Assembly: GCF_009828115.1 (NCBI RefSeq)
Contig: NZ_WTYL01000001.1
Location: 868,001-932,000 of the forward strand
Length of the DNA stretch: 64,000 bases
DNA from: Allopontixanthobacter sediminis
GTDB lineage: Bacteria; Pseudomonadota; Alphaproteobacteria; Sphingomonadales; Sphingomonadaceae
Direction of reading: 5' to 3'
Shown here: piece by piece, positions 17,340 to 27,288 of the stretch
Layout: every line of letters begins with the position of its first letter
How positions within the stretch are numbered: position 1 is the first letter of the stretch
The notes under the pieces: generated by a model
Database searches by the model: none
Seen by the model: only the letters and a program-made list of their open reading frames with translations
Told to the model about the DNA's origin: nothing
Program-made: the position numbers and the translations under genes

Positions 17340-18499
17340 GACAACATCCCCACGAACCGCTCGAACAGGTAGAAGCTATCCTGCGGCCCCGGGCTGGCTT
17401 CCGGGTGATACTGCACCCCGAATGCCTTCTTGCCCTTGATCGAAATTCCGCAGTTCGAGCCGTCGAACAACGACACGTGGGTTTCCTCCACGCTGTCCGG
17501 CAGGGTCGCGCCGTCCACTGCGAAGCCGTGGTTCATCGAGGTGATCTCCACCACGCCGCTGTCGAGCCGCTTGACCGGATGGTTCGCGCCGCGGTGGCCC
17601 TGGTGCATCTTGGTGGTCTTCGCGCCGGTTGCGAGCGCAAGCATCTGGTGGCCGAGGCAGATGCCGAACAGCGGCACGTCCGCATCCAGGAGCGCCTTGA
17701 TCACCGGCACCGCGTAAACGCCCGTCGCCGCCGGATCGCCGGGGCCGTTGCTGAGGAACACCCCGTCCGGCTTCAGCGCCATGACCTCATCCTGTGTGGC
17801 CTTGGCCGGAACCACCGTCACCCGCGCACCGGCCTTGACCAGATTGCGGAAGATGTTGTCCTTCGACCCGTAATCGATGGCCACCACGTGGGGCAACTTG
17901 TCCCCCTCCGCACTGCCGTAGCCGCTTCCCAGCGTCCAGGATCCGCCTTCCCAAGCCTGCTGCTTTTCGCGGCTGACCCGCTGGGCGAGGTCCATCCCCT
18001 CCAGCCCGGGCCATGAGCGCGCCCGTTCCAGCAAAGCGGGCAGGTCGAACTCCCCGTCCGGCGAATGGGCGATCACAGCGTTGGGCGCACCGGACAGACG
18101 GATGCGGCGCGTCAGGGCGCGGGTATCCACGCCGGAAATGCCGATCTTGCAGATTTCCGCCATCCACTCGGCGAATTGCTGGGTGCTGCGGAAGTTGCTG
18201 CTCGGGGTGATTTCCTCACGCACGATGCAGCCCACCGCGCCTTCGACCGCGCTTTCGACGTCCTCGGTATTCGCGCCGACATTGCCGATATGGGGGAAGG
18301 TAAAAGTGACGATCTGCGCGGCGTAGCTGGGATCGGTCAGGATCTCCTGATAGCCGGTCATCGCGGTGTTGAAGCACACTTCGCCCACCGCCTCGCCCGC
18401 CGCGCCGAAGCCCATGCCCCAGACCACGGTTCCGTCTGCCAGAACGAGACAGCCCGTCGCCCCGGTGGGTTGCGCAGACGTAAAGGCGGGGTCGGCCAT
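17336..18499 (-). CDS. carA: Carbamoyl-phosphate synthase small (glutaminase) subunit
   Basis: 387 residues. It hydrolyses glutamine and channels ammonia to CarB. The N-terminal CarA-specific domain (FNTAMTGYQEILTDPSYAAQ) is followed by a class I glutamine amidotransferase domain. Its triad is visible: nucleophile C281 (FGICLGHQ), H365 and E367 (QYHPEAS). LSNGPGDP (249-256) and NHGFAVD are the usual substrate loops. ATG at 18499. The 154-bp gap to the divergent yqeY-like gene should hold both promoters, but I found no clear motif. Confidence 0.98.
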   Translation of the reverse strand: MADPAFTSAQPTGATGCLVLADGTVVWGMGFGAAGEAVGEVCFNTAMTGYQEILTDPSYAAQIVTFTFPHIGNVGANTEDVESAVEGAVGCIVREEITPSSNFRSTQQFAEWMAEICKIGISGVDTRALTRRIRLSGAPNAVIAHSPDGEFDLPALLERARSWPGLEGMDLAQRVSREKQQAWEGGSWTLGSGYGSAEGDKLPHVVAIDYGSKDNIFRNLVKAGARVTVVPAKATQDEVMALKPDGVFLSNGPGDPAATGVYAVPVIKALLDADVPLFGICLGHQMLALATGAKTTKMHQGHRGANHPVKRLDSGVVEITSMNHGFAVDGATLPDSVEETHVSLFDGSNCGISIKGKKAFGVQYHPEASPGPQDSFYLFERFVGMLS

Positions 18500-18653
18500 A
18501 GGGGGCGCTCCGAGTAAGGTTTTTCCGGCGATGTTGCTAAGGCCTAGGCGTTATGGCGCGATCGCCCCCGCGTCAAGCTATCGCCGCGCCGAATGTTCGG
18601 TTAGATGGGGGAAATTCAGGGCAGATGCCCGATCATCCACAGGAAATGACCCC

Positions 18654-19106
18654 ATGCTTCGCGACCAGATCAAAGCCCAGCAGATTCTCGCCATGAAAGC
18701 GGGCGACAAGGACCGCACCGCCGCGCTGCGTTCCATCAAGGCCAAGATCAAGGATCGCGACATCGAATTGCGCACCAAGGGCCCGGTGGCAGACGACGAT
18801 GCGATGGTCATCGAAACGCTGCAGAAAATGGCCAAGCAGCGGCGCGAATCGATCACCATGTTCGAAGACGGCGGCCGGACCGAACTCGCCGATCAGGAAA
18901 AGTCCGAACTGGCCGTGATCGAGGAATTCCTGCCGCAGCAACTGAGCGATGCCGAAACAATCGCCGCGATCGAGGCGATCAAGGCCGAACTCGGCGCGGC
19001 CAGCATTAAGGATATGGGAAGGGTTATGGCGGAACTTAAATCCCGCCACGGCGCTGAGCTCGACATGAGCAAGGCCAGTGCGCTGGTGAAGGAGAGTTTT
19101 GCATGA
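18654..19106 (+). CDS. GatB/YqeY-domain protein
   Basis: 150 residues from the ATG at 18654 (MLRDQIKAQQILAMKAGDKD). An all-helical YqeY domain: RTAALRSIKAKIKDRDIELR, then QRRESITMFEDGGRTELADQ, EEFLPQQLSD and the C-terminal KDMGRVMAELKSRHGAELDM. It resembles the tail domain of GatB, which contacts tRNA in the transamidating amidotransferase. The role of stand-alone YqeY is not settled. It overlaps the next gene by 4 bp and lies just before dnaG-rpoD, an order common in alphaproteobacteria. Confidence 0.92.
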   Translation: MLRDQIKAQQILAMKAGDKDRTAALRSIKAKIKDRDIELRTKGPVADDDAMVIETLQKMAKQRRESITMFEDGGRTELADQEKSELAVIEEFLPQQLSDAETIAAIEAIKAELGAASIKDMGRVMAELKSRHGAELDMSKASALVKESFA

Positions 19107-19831
19107 TCAATAGAGTAGGTCTTTTCGCCCTCGCATCGGCGCTGGCCCTGGCTGCGTGTTCTGACGGCGCGAGCAATAACGAGGTTACCGATCTCAACTC
19201 TGCCGATACCGACGGTGAAGTGGCGGCGATGGCTGCAGCACTTGATGCCGGCGATTTCATGGACCTTCAGCTAGGCGCGAAAATTGTTGGCCCGCAAGGT
19301 CCCGAAGTGACCGGCGCAATGTCCAACGCCGAGGGCAACTTTGCGGATATCCGCTCTTTCGTGGCTTGCCCGGCGGGAATGGATCCCTGCGATCCCAAGT
19401 CCGCGCCAGAGGGCACACTCTACACCTATGTCCACGTCGTATATCCCGGCGAGGACAACAAACCCGGCACAGGAAGCGGAACGGGCAACACATCATCCGA
19501 TATCGAACGCGCGACGGCGTTCAGGATGGTGATGCCGGCGCATGGCTTCACCGGCGCTGCAGGATATTCCAAGGCCGAGGCAATGTCGGCCATCGGGGCC
19601 AAGGCCGACGTCGTGATCAGTTGCAAGGACGGTGCACTGTCCTGGACGGTCAGCGCAGGCGACGGCGGCAACCAATGGGGCCAGGCGGAACCGCTGACAT
19701 TCTATTGGCAATCCACCCTGCCCCCTGCCGGCCCAGAAAAGGCATATGCGATCGAAGCCAACTACGCCGAAGCCATTGGCGCAGGGCCATATCCTGCGGC
19801 GAAGGAAGGCGCATCAAATGCCTGCGGATAA
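19103..19831 (+). CDS. Predicted lipoprotein, unknown function
   Basis: 242 residues. The signal peptide ends in a lipobox (ALALAAC) with lipidated Cys19. The next residue is Ser, compatible with outer-membrane sorting. The mature part starts with a low-complexity acidic linker and contains four more Cys (in VACPAGMDPCDP, ISCKDG and NACG) that could form two disulfides, and an aromatic stretch EPLTFYWQSTLPP. I do not recognise the family. It is translationally coupled to the YqeY-like gene (ATGA overlap), although the two products act in different compartments. Confidence 0.7.
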   Translation: MINRVGLFALASALALAACSDGASNNEVTDLNSADTDGEVAAMAAALDAGDFMDLQLGAKIVGPQGPEVTGAMSNAEGNFADIRSFVACPAGMDPCDPKSAPEGTLYTYVHVVYPGEDNKPGTGSGTGNTSSDIERATAFRMVMPAHGFTGAAGYSKAEAMSAIGAKADVVISCKDGALSWTVSAGDGGNQWGQAEPLTFYWQSTLPPAGPEKAYAIEANYAEAIGAGPYPAAKEGASNACG

Positions 19832-19893
19832 CCTCGCCTGAGGTGCGTATCGCGATACTTGTCATAGCGGCCATCTCCGCCCAATAGGCGGCG

Positions 19894-21792
19894 ATGGCCC
19901 TATCACCGCAATGGCTGGACGAACTGCGCGCGCGGACAACCTTGTCCAGCCTGATCATGCGCACGACCAAGTTGCAGAAGGCCGGACATGAATGGAAGGC
20001 GTGCTGCCCATTCCATGACGAGAAATCGCCCAGTTTCACCGTCTCAGACCAGAAGGGGTTTTACCACTGCTTCGGCTGCGGTGCACATGGCGATGCAATC
20101 CGGTGGATGACGGACCAACGCGGGCTGGAATTCATGGATGCGGTGAAGGAACTGGCGGCGGAGGCCGGCATGGAAGTTCCCGCCGCCGATCCGCGCGCCG
20201 CCCAGCGGGCCGAGGAACGCGCCGGGCTGCATGATGTGATGCAGGCGGCGCAGGAATGGTTCGAGGCGCGGCTGAAGTCGGATGAAGGCACCGGCGCGCG
20301 CGACTACCTCAAATCGCGCGGGTTCGACGCGCACACGGTGACGCGTTTCGGCTTCGGTTACGCTCCGCCGGAGCGGCAGGCGCTGAAAGCGGCGCTGGAG
20401 CGGTTCGGCGAACCGATGCTGATCGAAGGCGGCCTGCGGATCTCGGTCGACGACAAGGATCCCTACGACCGGTTCCGCGCGCGGTTGATGCTGCCGATCC
20501 AGGATGCGCGCGGGCGGGTCATTGCGTTTGGCGGGCGGATCCTCGAAGTCGACACCAAGGCTCCGAAATATCTCAACTCACCCGACACGCCGTTGTTCGA
20601 CAAGGGCCGGACGCTGTACAATCTCCACCGAGCCGGCCCGGCCTCGCGCCAGACCGGCAGGGTAGTGGTGGTCGAAGGCTACATGGACGTGATTGCTTTG
20701 GCGGCGGCCGGGATTGAGGATGCGGTGGCCCCACTCGGCACGGCGCTCACAGAAAGCCAGATCGAATTGTTGTGGCGATTGGTCGAACGGCCGATCCTGT
20801 GTTTCGACGGGGATGCCGCCGGACAGCGCGCGGCGATGCGGGCGGCGACGCGGGCGCTGCCTATGCTCCGGCCCGCGCATTCGCTGGCGATCGTCACCCT
20901 GCCCGCCGGGCTCGATCCCGATGATCTGCTGAAGAAACACGGGCGCAAGGCGCTCGACGACCTGCTCGCCAATCCCGCCAGCCTGCTTGAAACGTTGTGG
21001 ACCTATGAGCGCGACCTGCAGCCGCTGGATTCGCCGGAGGACAAGGCGGGCCTGAAGGCGCGGCTCCTGGCCCATGTCGATACGGTCCAGGACACGGATA
21101 TCCGCGCCTTGTACAAACGCGAATTGCTCGAGAAATTCTCTACTTTTGCGTTTCCGCCCCGCCCTCACCGTGCGCACCGGCCTGCGGGGCAATGGAAGCG
21201 GGGGGTACCGTTCAAACCGGTCAACCCGACCATCACACCGGATGCTTCGAACCGACTTCGGCGCACTTCCGAAGGCGGCGCGCGGGACGAATTGCTGTCG
21301 GCGGTCATCACCGCCCTCGCCCGTTTCCCCGATCAGGTCATGCGCCATGCCGAGGCTCTCGGGCGCTTCGCGGCCCATGATCCACGGGCGGCACCGGCAA
21401 TAGATATGTTGATAGAGGCAGCCGAAACGCTTGAACATGGCGACAAATCGCCCATATCAGTTCCTGCCGGAACAATAGCGCCGCCGGATAACACCCGTTT
21501 CGCCTTTCTTTCACAAGGCATCGATCCGACAGCGGCACGTGAAGATCTGGCCGAAGCCATCTCCTTGCTGGTCGAAAGGCCTGCGCTGGAAGCTGCCTTG
21601 GCGGCAGCAACCGCGCGGTTCGAGACCGATCCCGAAGGCGCTTTCGCAGAGCAGCAGCGGCTGCTCAAACGAAAGCTGGAATTCGAGTCGCGATTAGGGC
21701 AGATGGCGGGCAAACGGGCTGCGCGTGCAGCCGCACATGATTCAGATATACCATCCGGTCCTGCAAGTGCCGATGGAAAAGAAACGGACTGA
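19894..21792 (+). CDS. dnaG: DNA primase
   Basis: 632 residues. It makes the RNA primers for replication. The N-terminal CHC2 zinc finger has ligands C38, H41, C59 and C62 (CPFH and HCFGC). The RNA-polymerase domain with the TOPRIM fold follows, with VVVEGYMDVIAL holding the catalytic Glu and CFDGDAAGQRA the Asp pair. The C-terminal DnaB-interaction domain covers roughly residues 460-632 and is Ala/Glu-rich. It stands 9 bp before rpoD, the classical macromolecular-synthesis order, here without rpsU. Confidence 0.97.
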   Translation: MALSPQWLDELRARTTLSSLIMRTTKLQKAGHEWKACCPFHDEKSPSFTVSDQKGFYHCFGCGAHGDAIRWMTDQRGLEFMDAVKELAAEAGMEVPAADPRAAQRAEERAGLHDVMQAAQEWFEARLKSDEGTGARDYLKSRGFDAHTVTRFGFGYAPPERQALKAALERFGEPMLIEGGLRISVDDKDPYDRFRARLMLPIQDARGRVIAFGGRILEVDTKAPKYLNSPDTPLFDKGRTLYNLHRAGPASRQTGRVVVVEGYMDVIALAAAGIEDAVAPLGTALTESQIELLWRLVERPILCFDGDAAGQRAAMRAATRALPMLRPAHSLAIVTLPAGLDPDDLLKKHGRKALDDLLANPASLLETLWTYERDLQPLDSPEDKAGLKARLLAHVDTVQDTDIRALYKRELLEKFSTFAFPPRPHRAHRPAGQWKRGVPFKPVNPTITPDASNRLRRTSEGGARDELLSAVITALARFPDQVMRHAEALGRFAAHDPRAAPAIDMLIEAAETLEHGDKSPISVPAGTIAPPDNTRFAFLSQGIDPTAAREDLAEAISLLVERPALEAALAAATARFETDPEGAFAEQQRLLKRKLEFESRLGQMAGKRAARAAAHDSDIPSGPASADGKETD

Positions 21793-21801
21793 CGGTACTC
21801 T

Positions 21802-23808
21802 ATGGCAGACAAGGAAGACGCACCTCTGATCGACCTCAACGAGGCATCGATCAAGAAGCTCCTGAGCAAGGCGAGGAAGCGCGGGTATGTCACTTACGAC
21901 GAGTTGAACGAGGCCCTGCCGCAGGACCAGATGTCGTCCGAGCAGATCGAGGACGTGATGTCCGCGATTTCCGAAATGGGCGTCAACGTCGTCGAAAACG
22001 ACGAAGAAGCCGAGGGCGAAGCCGAGCCTGAAAGCGAAGTCGAAGAAATTTCCGGCTCCGTCGACAAGGCGTCACGGCCCACCGGCGCGGCGGCCAAGAA
22101 GGCCGCCCCGACCGAACGGACCGACGATCCGGTCCGGATGTACCTGCGCGAGATGGGCGCAGTGGAATTGCTCAGCCGCGAAGGCGAAATCGCGATTGCG
22201 AAGCGGATCGAATCCGGCCGCGACACGATGATCATCGGTCTGTGCGAAAGTCCGATCACTTTCCACGCGATCATTCACTGGTCCGAAGCGCTCAACAACG
22301 AAGAGATGCAGCTTCGCGAGATTCTCGACCTCGACGCCATGCTGTCGAAGGAACCACCTGTCGACAAGATGCAGGAAGACGGTGAGGACGATGACGACGG
22401 CGAAATAAGCGAGGAAACCGCCGGCCCCACGATCCGCGACGATGACGAGGACGAGGACGAAGAAGACATCGACGGCAATGACGACGATGAAGACGGCGAA
22501 GGGCGCGCCAAGAAGCGCGAAGACGACGAAGAAGAGGACAACACACTCTCGCTCGCCCAGATGGAAGCCGCGCTGAAGCCCGAAGCGCTGGAAACCTTCG
22601 CCCGCATCACCAGCCTGTTCAAGAAGTTCGAGAAACTGCAGGCTGAGCGTGTGGACATCCTCGGCGCGGGTGAGGATTATCCGGCGGCCAAGGAAAAGAA
22701 GTACGAGGACCTGCGCGAACAGCTGACGGCAGAAGTCGAAAGCGTCCAGTTCCACGCAACCAAGATCGAATTCCTGGTCGACAACCTTTATGCCTTCAAC
22801 CGCCGGCTGACCACGCTGGGCGGCCAGATGCTGCGCCTTGCCGAACGGCACAAGGTGAAGCGGATCGATTTCCTCAAAGCCTATATCGGCAACGAGCTCG
22901 ACGATCAGTGGCTGAAGGACAACGCCAAGAAGGACAAGAAGTGGGCGGCCTTCGCGGAAAACGAAGCCGATGCCGTCGAACGCATCCGCGCGGAAATCGC
23001 CGACATTGCCGCCAACACCGGCATGAGCCTGGATGAATTCCGCCGGATCGTGAACATGGTCCAGAAGGGCGAGCGCGAAGCGCGTATTGCCAAGAAGGAA
23101 ATGGTCGAGGCGAACCTGCGACTGGTGATTTCGATCGCCAAGAAATATACCAACCGCGGTCTGCAATTCCTTGATCTTATTCAGGAAGGCAACATCGGCC
23201 TCATGAAGGCGGTGGACAAATTCGAATACCGCCGCGGGTACAAATTCAGCACCTATGCAACCTGGTGGATCCGGCAGGCGATCACCCGTTCGATCGCCGA
23301 TCAGGCGCGGACCATCCGCATTCCGGTCCACATGATCGAAACGATCAACAAGCTGGTCCGCACATCGCGCCAGTTCCTGCACGAACAGGGTCGCGAACCG
23401 ACGCCGGAAGAAATGGCCGAACGCCTGTCCATGCCGCTCGAAAAAGTGCGCAAGGTGATGAAGATCGCCAAGGAACCGATCAGCCTCGAAACGCCGATCG
23501 GCGACGAGGAAGATTCGCATCTGGGCGATTTCATCGAGGACAAGAACGCGATCATCCCCGTGGACGCGGCGATCCAGGCGAACCTGAAGGAAACCGTCAC
23601 CCGAGTGCTCGCATCTCTGACCCCGCGCGAAGAACGCGTCCTGCGCATGCGCTTTGGGATCGGCATGAACACCGACCACACTCTCGAAGAAGTCGGCCAG
23701 CAATTCAGCGTGACTCGCGAACGTATTCGCCAGATCGAAGCGAAGGCGCTGAGGAAGCTCAAGCACCCGAGCCGGTCACGCAAAATGCGCAGCTTCCTTG
23801 ATCAGTAA
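21802..23808 (+). CDS. rpoD: RNA polymerase primary sigma factor RpoD
   Basis: 668 residues. Region 1.1 is at the N-terminus ([20 protein letters not shown]), region 1.2 near 110 ([12 protein letters not shown]). A non-conserved region follows with a very acidic stretch at about 190-247 (for example [20 protein letters not shown]). Regions 2.1-2.4 include [20 protein letters not shown] and [20 protein letters not shown]. Region 3 ([20 protein letters not shown]) and region 4 ([20 protein letters not shown]) complete the protein. It directs housekeeping transcription. The gene ends in a perfect Rho-independent terminator. Confidence 0.98.
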   Translation: MADKEDAPLIDLNEASIKKLLSKARKRGYVTYDELNEALPQDQMSSEQIEDVMSAISEMGVNVVENDEEAEGEAEPESEVEEISGSVDKASRPTGAAAKKAAPTERTDDPVRMYLREMGAVELLSREGEIAIAKRIESGRDTMIIGLCESPITFHAIIHWSEALNNEEMQLREILDLDAMLSKEPPVDKMQEDGEDDDDGEISEETAGPTIRDDDEDEDEEDIDGNDDDEDGEGRAKKREDDEEEDNTLSLAQMEAALKPEALETFARITSLFKKFEKLQAERVDILGAGEDYPAAKEKKYEDLREQLTAEVESVQFHATKIEFLVDNLYAFNRRLTTLGGQMLRLAERHKVKRIDFLKAYIGNELDDQWLKDNAKKDKKWAAFAENEADAVERIRAEIADIAANTGMSLDEFRRIVNMVQKGEREARIAKKEMVEANLRLVISIAKKYTNRGLQFLDLIQEGNIGLMKAVDKFEYRRGYKFSTYATWWIRQAITRSIADQARTIRIPVHMIETINKLVRTSRQFLHEQGREPTPEEMAERLSMPLEKVRKVMKIAKEPISLETPIGDEEDSHLGDFIEDKNAIIPVDAAIQANLKETVTRVLASLTPREERVLRMRFGIGMNTDHTLEEVGQQFSVTRERIRQIEAKALRKLKHPSRSRKMRSFLDQ

Positions 23809-23813
23809 ATTCT

Positions 23814-23844
23814 GGCCGGACCACTGAGGTCCGGCCATTTTTTT
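23814..23844 (+). terminator. Rho-independent terminator of rpoD
   Basis: Perfect 9-bp stem GGCCGGACC/GGTCCGGCC (23814-23822, 23828-23836) with loop ACTGA, followed by A and seven T. Confidence 0.95.
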
Positions 23845-23939
23845 GCAGTGCGGGGATAAGCGCCAGCCTAGGTGGCTAAATCGCGCAGTAGTCCCTATAT
23901 GGACCGCGTCCGATTCACCTCGAGCCAAATGGACCTGCA

Positions 23940-24398
23940 ATGAAAATCGCCATCGCTTCCGATCATGCTGCGACCGACCTCAAGTCGGAGCTGCGTGACT
24001 GGCTGATCGACGAAGGTCATGAGATTGCCGACCTCGGGCCTGAGCCGGGCGAGAGCGTCGATTATCCCGATTACGGCCGAAAGCTGGGCGAAGTTGTTGC
24101 GGATGGCACGGCGGAGCGCGGGATCGCGCTGTGCGGTTCCGGCATAGGCATCTCGATCGCAGCCAACCGCAACCCGGCGGTCCGTTGCGCGCTGGTGTCC
24201 GAACCTCTCAGTGCCGCACTTGCCCGCGAGCACAACGATGCGAACTGCATCGCCATGGGCGCGCGCCTGACCGGGATCGACATGGCCAAGGCATGCGTGA
24301 CCGCTTTCCTCGAGACCGAATTCGCCGATGCCCATGACACCGCCGGGCGCCACCGGCGCCGCGTCGATAAACTGTCCAAACTTACCGCTGGAAACTGA
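23940..24398 (+). CDS. rpiB: Ribose-5-phosphate isomerase B
   Basis: 152 residues. It interconverts ribose-5-phosphate and ribulose-5-phosphate in the pentose phosphate pathway. The Rossmann-like RpiB/LacAB fold is shown by MKIAIASDHAATDLKSEL with the substrate-binding SDHA motif, DYPDYGRKLGE, the active loop ALCGSGIGISIAANR with the catalytic Cys, and CIAMGARLTG. The C-terminus (HRRRVDKLSKL) is the usual helix. It is followed 3 bp later by glyA, in the standard alphaproteobacterial rpiB-glyA-nrdR run. Confidence 0.96.
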   Translation: MKIAIASDHAATDLKSELRDWLIDEGHEIADLGPEPGESVDYPDYGRKLGEVVADGTAERGIALCGSGIGISIAANRNPAVRCALVSEPLSAALAREHNDANCIAMGARLTGIDMAKACVTAFLETEFADAHDTAGRHRRRVDKLSKLTAGN

Positions 24399-24401
24399 CC
24401 T

Positions 24402-25700
24402 ATGAACAAGGAAACCAAGATCATGAGCCGTTTCTGGCATGACAGCCTGGAACAAGCGGATCCCGAGATTGCCGCGGCAATTGACCATGAACTGGCGCGC
24501 CAACAAGACAAGATCGAGCTGATCGCGTCGGAAAATATTGCCAGCAAGGCGGTGCTCGAAGCGACCGGTTCGGTGTTCACCAACAAATACGCCGAGGGTT
24601 ATCCGGGCAAGCGTTACTACGGTGGCTGCGATTATGCGGACGTGGTGGAGACGCTGGCGATCGACCGGGCGAAGGAGCTCTTCGGCTGCGATTTCGCCAA
24701 TGTGCAGCCCAATTCGGGCAGCCAGATGAACCAGGCGGTGTTCCTGGCGCTGCTCAGTCCCGGCGATACCTTCATGGGGCTGGACCTCAATTCGGGCGGT
24801 CATCTGACGCACGGTTCGCCGGTCAACATGTCCGGCAAATGGTTCAACCCGGTGCCCTACGGCGTGCGCAAGGGCGATGAGCTGATCGACATGGACGAGG
24901 TCGAGCGGATCGCGAAGGACTGCCAGCCCAAACTGATCATCTGCGGCGGCACGGCCTATTCCCGTACCTGGGATTTCCCACGTTTCCGCAGCATCGCGGA
25001 CGAGGTTGGCGCTTACCTGCTTTGCGACATGTCGCATATTTCCGGGCTGGTCGCGGGCGGCGTACACCCCTCGCCCTTCCCGCATGCGCATATCGTCACC
25101 AGCACCACCCACAAGAGCCTGCGCGGACCGCGTTCCGGGATCATCCTGTGGAACGACGAGGCGCTAACGAAGCCGCTCAATATGGCGGTCTTCCCCGGTC
25201 TGCAGGGCGGCCCGCTGATGCATGTCGTCGCGGCCAAGGCGACCGCTTTCCTTGAAGCCCTGCGGCCCGACTTCAAGGTCTATGCCCAGCAGGTGGTCGA
25301 TAACGCCCGCGCGCTGGCGGCTTCGCTGGAGGAAAACGGCCTGCGGATCGTGTCCGGCGGGACCGACAACCACTCGATGCTGGTGGACCTGAGCGCCCGG
25401 GACGTAACCGGAAAGGATGCCGAAAAGGGTCTCGATCGCGCTTGGCTGACTTGCAACAAAAACGGGATTCCCTACGATAGCAGAAGCCCGTTTGTGACCA
25501 GCGGCATCCGCCTCGGCACACCAGCGGGCACCACGCGCGGTTTCGGGACCGACGAATTCCGGACCATCGGCAAACTAATCGCAGAAGTGGTCGATGGTCT
25601 TGCGAAAAACGGCCCCGAGGGTGACGCCCAGGTCGAAGAAAGTGTCCGCAGCCGGGTAAGCGAATTGTGCGCTGCCTTCCCAGTCTATCCCGGGAGATAA
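24402..25700 (+). CDS. glyA: Serine hydroxymethyltransferase
   Basis: 432 residues. This PLP enzyme converts serine and tetrahydrofolate to glycine and 5,10-methylene-THF, the main source of one-carbon units. Motifs are [20 protein letters not shown], the cofactor segment [28 protein letters not shown] with the PLP-binding Lys, and [17 protein letters not shown] near the end. The ATG at 24402 gives [15 protein letters not shown]; a second Met (MSRFW) 7 residues in could also be used. It is coupled with rpiB upstream. Confidence 0.98.
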   Translation: MNKETKIMSRFWHDSLEQADPEIAAAIDHELARQQDKIELIASENIASKAVLEATGSVFTNKYAEGYPGKRYYGGCDYADVVETLAIDRAKELFGCDFANVQPNSGSQMNQAVFLALLSPGDTFMGLDLNSGGHLTHGSPVNMSGKWFNPVPYGVRKGDELIDMDEVERIAKDCQPKLIICGGTAYSRTWDFPRFRSIADEVGAYLLCDMSHISGLVAGGVHPSPFPHAHIVTSTTHKSLRGPRSGIILWNDEALTKPLNMAVFPGLQGGPLMHVVAAKATAFLEALRPDFKVYAQQVVDNARALAASLEENGLRIVSGGTDNHSMLVDLSARDVTGKDAEKGLDRAWLTCNKNGIPYDSRSPFVTSGIRLGTPAGTTRGFGTDEFRTIGKLIAEVVDGLAKNGPEGDAQVEESVRSRVSELCAAFPVYPGR

Positions 25701-25702
25701 CC

Positions 25703-25912
25703 ATGTCTGACCAACCAAACGATTTCATTTCCGACGCCAAGGCAGAACTGAGCGGCATGGCCAAGGAAGGGATGCATCATCCCTCCATGAAGCCGGTCCT
25801 GACCGGCGCCGCTGTCGGCGCGGTTGCAGGCGCGTTGCTGCCGATCGTCAGTCTGCCGCTCGGCCTTGCAGCGGGCGCGGGTTACATGTTCTACAAACGA
25901 TTGCGACCGTAA
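25703..25912 (+). CDS. Small glycine-zipper membrane protein
   Basis: 69 residues from the ATG at 25703 (MSDQPNDFISDAKAELSGMA), 2 bp after glyA stops. Residues 32-60 (VLTGAAVGAVAGALLPIVSL, GLAAGAGYMFYKRLRP) contain Gly/Ala zipper spacing typical of small membrane-inserting proteins. The function is unknown. Its conserved place between glyA and nrdR in related bacteria is a guess from memory of the order. The nrdR start codon follows directly. Confidence 0.6.
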   Translation: MSDQPNDFISDAKAELSGMAKEGMHHPSMKPVLTGAAVGAVAGALLPIVSLPLGLAAGAGYMFYKRLRP

Positions 25913-26386
25913 GTGCGCTGCCCATTCTGCGCGAATGAAGACAGCCAGGTAAAGGACAGCCGCCCGACAGAGGACAACGCCTCCATCCGGCGGCGGCGCC
26001 AATGCGCCAGTTGCGGTGCGCGGTTCACCACCTTCGAACGTGTGCAATTACGCGAAGTGACTGTCGTGAAAAGCGGGGACCGCCGCCAGGGGTTCGATCG
26101 CGGCAAGCTGGAACAGTCCGTCACGCTTGCCTGCCGTAAACGCGGTGTCTCGCAGGAACGTATCGATCAATTGGTGTCCGGTATCCAGCGGCAGGTCGAA
26201 ACTGCGGGCGAAAGCGAAGTCGCTTCCTCCCGCATCGGCGAATTAGTGATGGACGGCCTACGCCAGATCGACAGCGTCGCCTACATCCGCTTCGCCTCCG
26301 TTTACCGAGACTTCAGCGAAGCCCGCGATTTCGAGGAATTCGCCAGCGCCGTTCAGGATGTCGGTGCAGATGCCAAAGACAGCTGA
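25913..26386 (+). CDS. nrdR: Transcriptional repressor NrdR
   Basis: 157 residues, GTG start at 25913. The N-terminal zinc ribbon ([20 protein letters not shown] and [18 protein letters not shown]) carries the two CxxC pairs. The rest is an ATP-cone domain ([20 protein letters not shown]). NrdR senses ATP/dATP and represses ribonucleotide reductase operons by binding paired NrdR boxes. No NrdR box was noticed in this window, so its targets lie elsewhere. Its 3' end overlaps trmJ. Confidence 0.96.
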   Translation: MRCPFCANEDSQVKDSRPTEDNASIRRRRQCASCGARFTTFERVQLREVTVVKSGDRRQGFDRGKLEQSVTLACRKRGVSQERIDQLVSGIQRQVETAGESEVASSRIGELVMDGLRQIDSVAYIRFASVYRDFSEARDFEEFASAVQDVGADAKDS

Positions 26387-27104
26387 AGGCGCTCCCAAGC
26401 CGCCGGTCATCGTGCTCGTCCGCCCGCAATTGGGCGAAAATATCGGCAAGGCAGCGCGGGCGATGCTCAATTTCGGGCTGACCGAACTGAGGCTGGTGGC
26501 GCCGCGGGATGGCTGGCCCAACCCCGATGCAGGGCCGTCGGCCGCCGGGGCGGATATCGTGATCGAGCGAGCGGCGGTTTTCGAAACGACGGCGGAGGCG
26601 GTGGCGGACTGCGCGCATGTCTATGCCACCACAGTTCGCCGGCGCAACGATACCAAGCCTGTGGTTTCGCCCGAGGAAGCGGCCGCCGAAATCCATGTGG
26701 CAACGGGTCGCAGTGCATTGCTGTTCGGCGCGGAAAGGTCCGGGCTGGATATCCAGGATGTGTCGCTCGCCCGTAAGATCCTCACCGTTCCGATCAATCC
26801 GGAATTCTCGTCGCTCAATCTCGCGCAAGCGGTAATCCTGTGCGCCTACGAATGGTCGAAATTCGAAACGCTGGAACAGCCGACGGTAACCGATCAGCTG
26901 CCACCCGCCCCGCAGGAAGACCTGGAAGGGTTGATTGCCCATTTCGAGCAGATGCTGGAACCGAAGGACTATTTCTTCCCAGAAAGCCGGGCGGACATGA
27001 CCCGGCGCAACCTGCGCAACGTGCTCACAGGCGCAGGCTGGAACCATCTCGAGGTCAGAACCATGCGCGGAGTGCTCACCACTCTCGCCCGCAAACCGCG
27101 CTGA
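26358..27104 (+). CDS. trmJ: tRNA (cytidine/uridine-2'-O-)-methyltransferase TrmJ
   Basis: 248 residues. A SpoU/TrmH-family knotted methyltransferase that modifies the wobble-side residue 32 of several tRNAs using SAM. Motifs are [20 protein letters not shown] (motif 1), [15 protein letters not shown] (motif 2) and [20 protein letters not shown] (motif 3). The ATG at 26358 overlaps nrdR by 29 bp; a second ATG at 26370 (MPKTAEG) is also possible. The C-terminal helical extension ([20 protein letters not shown]) is typical of TrmJ rather than other SpoU proteins. Confidence 0.92.
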   Translation: MSVQMPKTAEGAPKPPVIVLVRPQLGENIGKAARAMLNFGLTELRLVAPRDGWPNPDAGPSAAGADIVIERAAVFETTAEAVADCAHVYATTVRRRNDTKPVVSPEEAAAEIHVATGRSALLFGAERSGLDIQDVSLARKILTVPINPEFSSLNLAQAVILCAYEWSKFETLEQPTVTDQLPPAPQEDLEGLIAHFEQMLEPKDYFFPESRADMTRRNLRNVLTGAGWNHLEVRTMRGVLTTLARKPR

Positions 27105-27241
27105 TCTGGTCTTACAGGACTTGACCTGACCCCCATTCCTGTTAATGGGCGCGCTTCGTAAATTGGCTCCGCATCCCGGTGAAGCGGCGGCCGCATCAGG
27201 CATACTCGGTCTGGTGGTGCGAAACCGGGTTCAAGCGTCAG

Positions 27242-27262
27242 CCACTCGAACGGTTCGGGTGG
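27242..27262 (+). promoter_or_regulatory. Hairpin in the rpsD leader
   Basis: A 9-bp stem with one G-U pair (CCACTCGAA at 27242-27250, TTCGGGTGG at 27254-27262, loop CGG) ends 26 nt before the rpsD start. TTGACC at 27121 is a possible -35 about 170 bp upstream of the gene. The long leader could carry a site for S4 autoregulation, known in other bacteria, but no family match can be claimed. Confidence 0.35.
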
Positions 27263-27288
27263 CGGCGATAGCAAATTGGATATGAATC

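Noticed and set aside
22072-23766. A 564-codon open frame antisense to rpoD
   Set aside because: Same reason; its odd hydrophobic runs are the mirror of the acidic stretch of RpoD.
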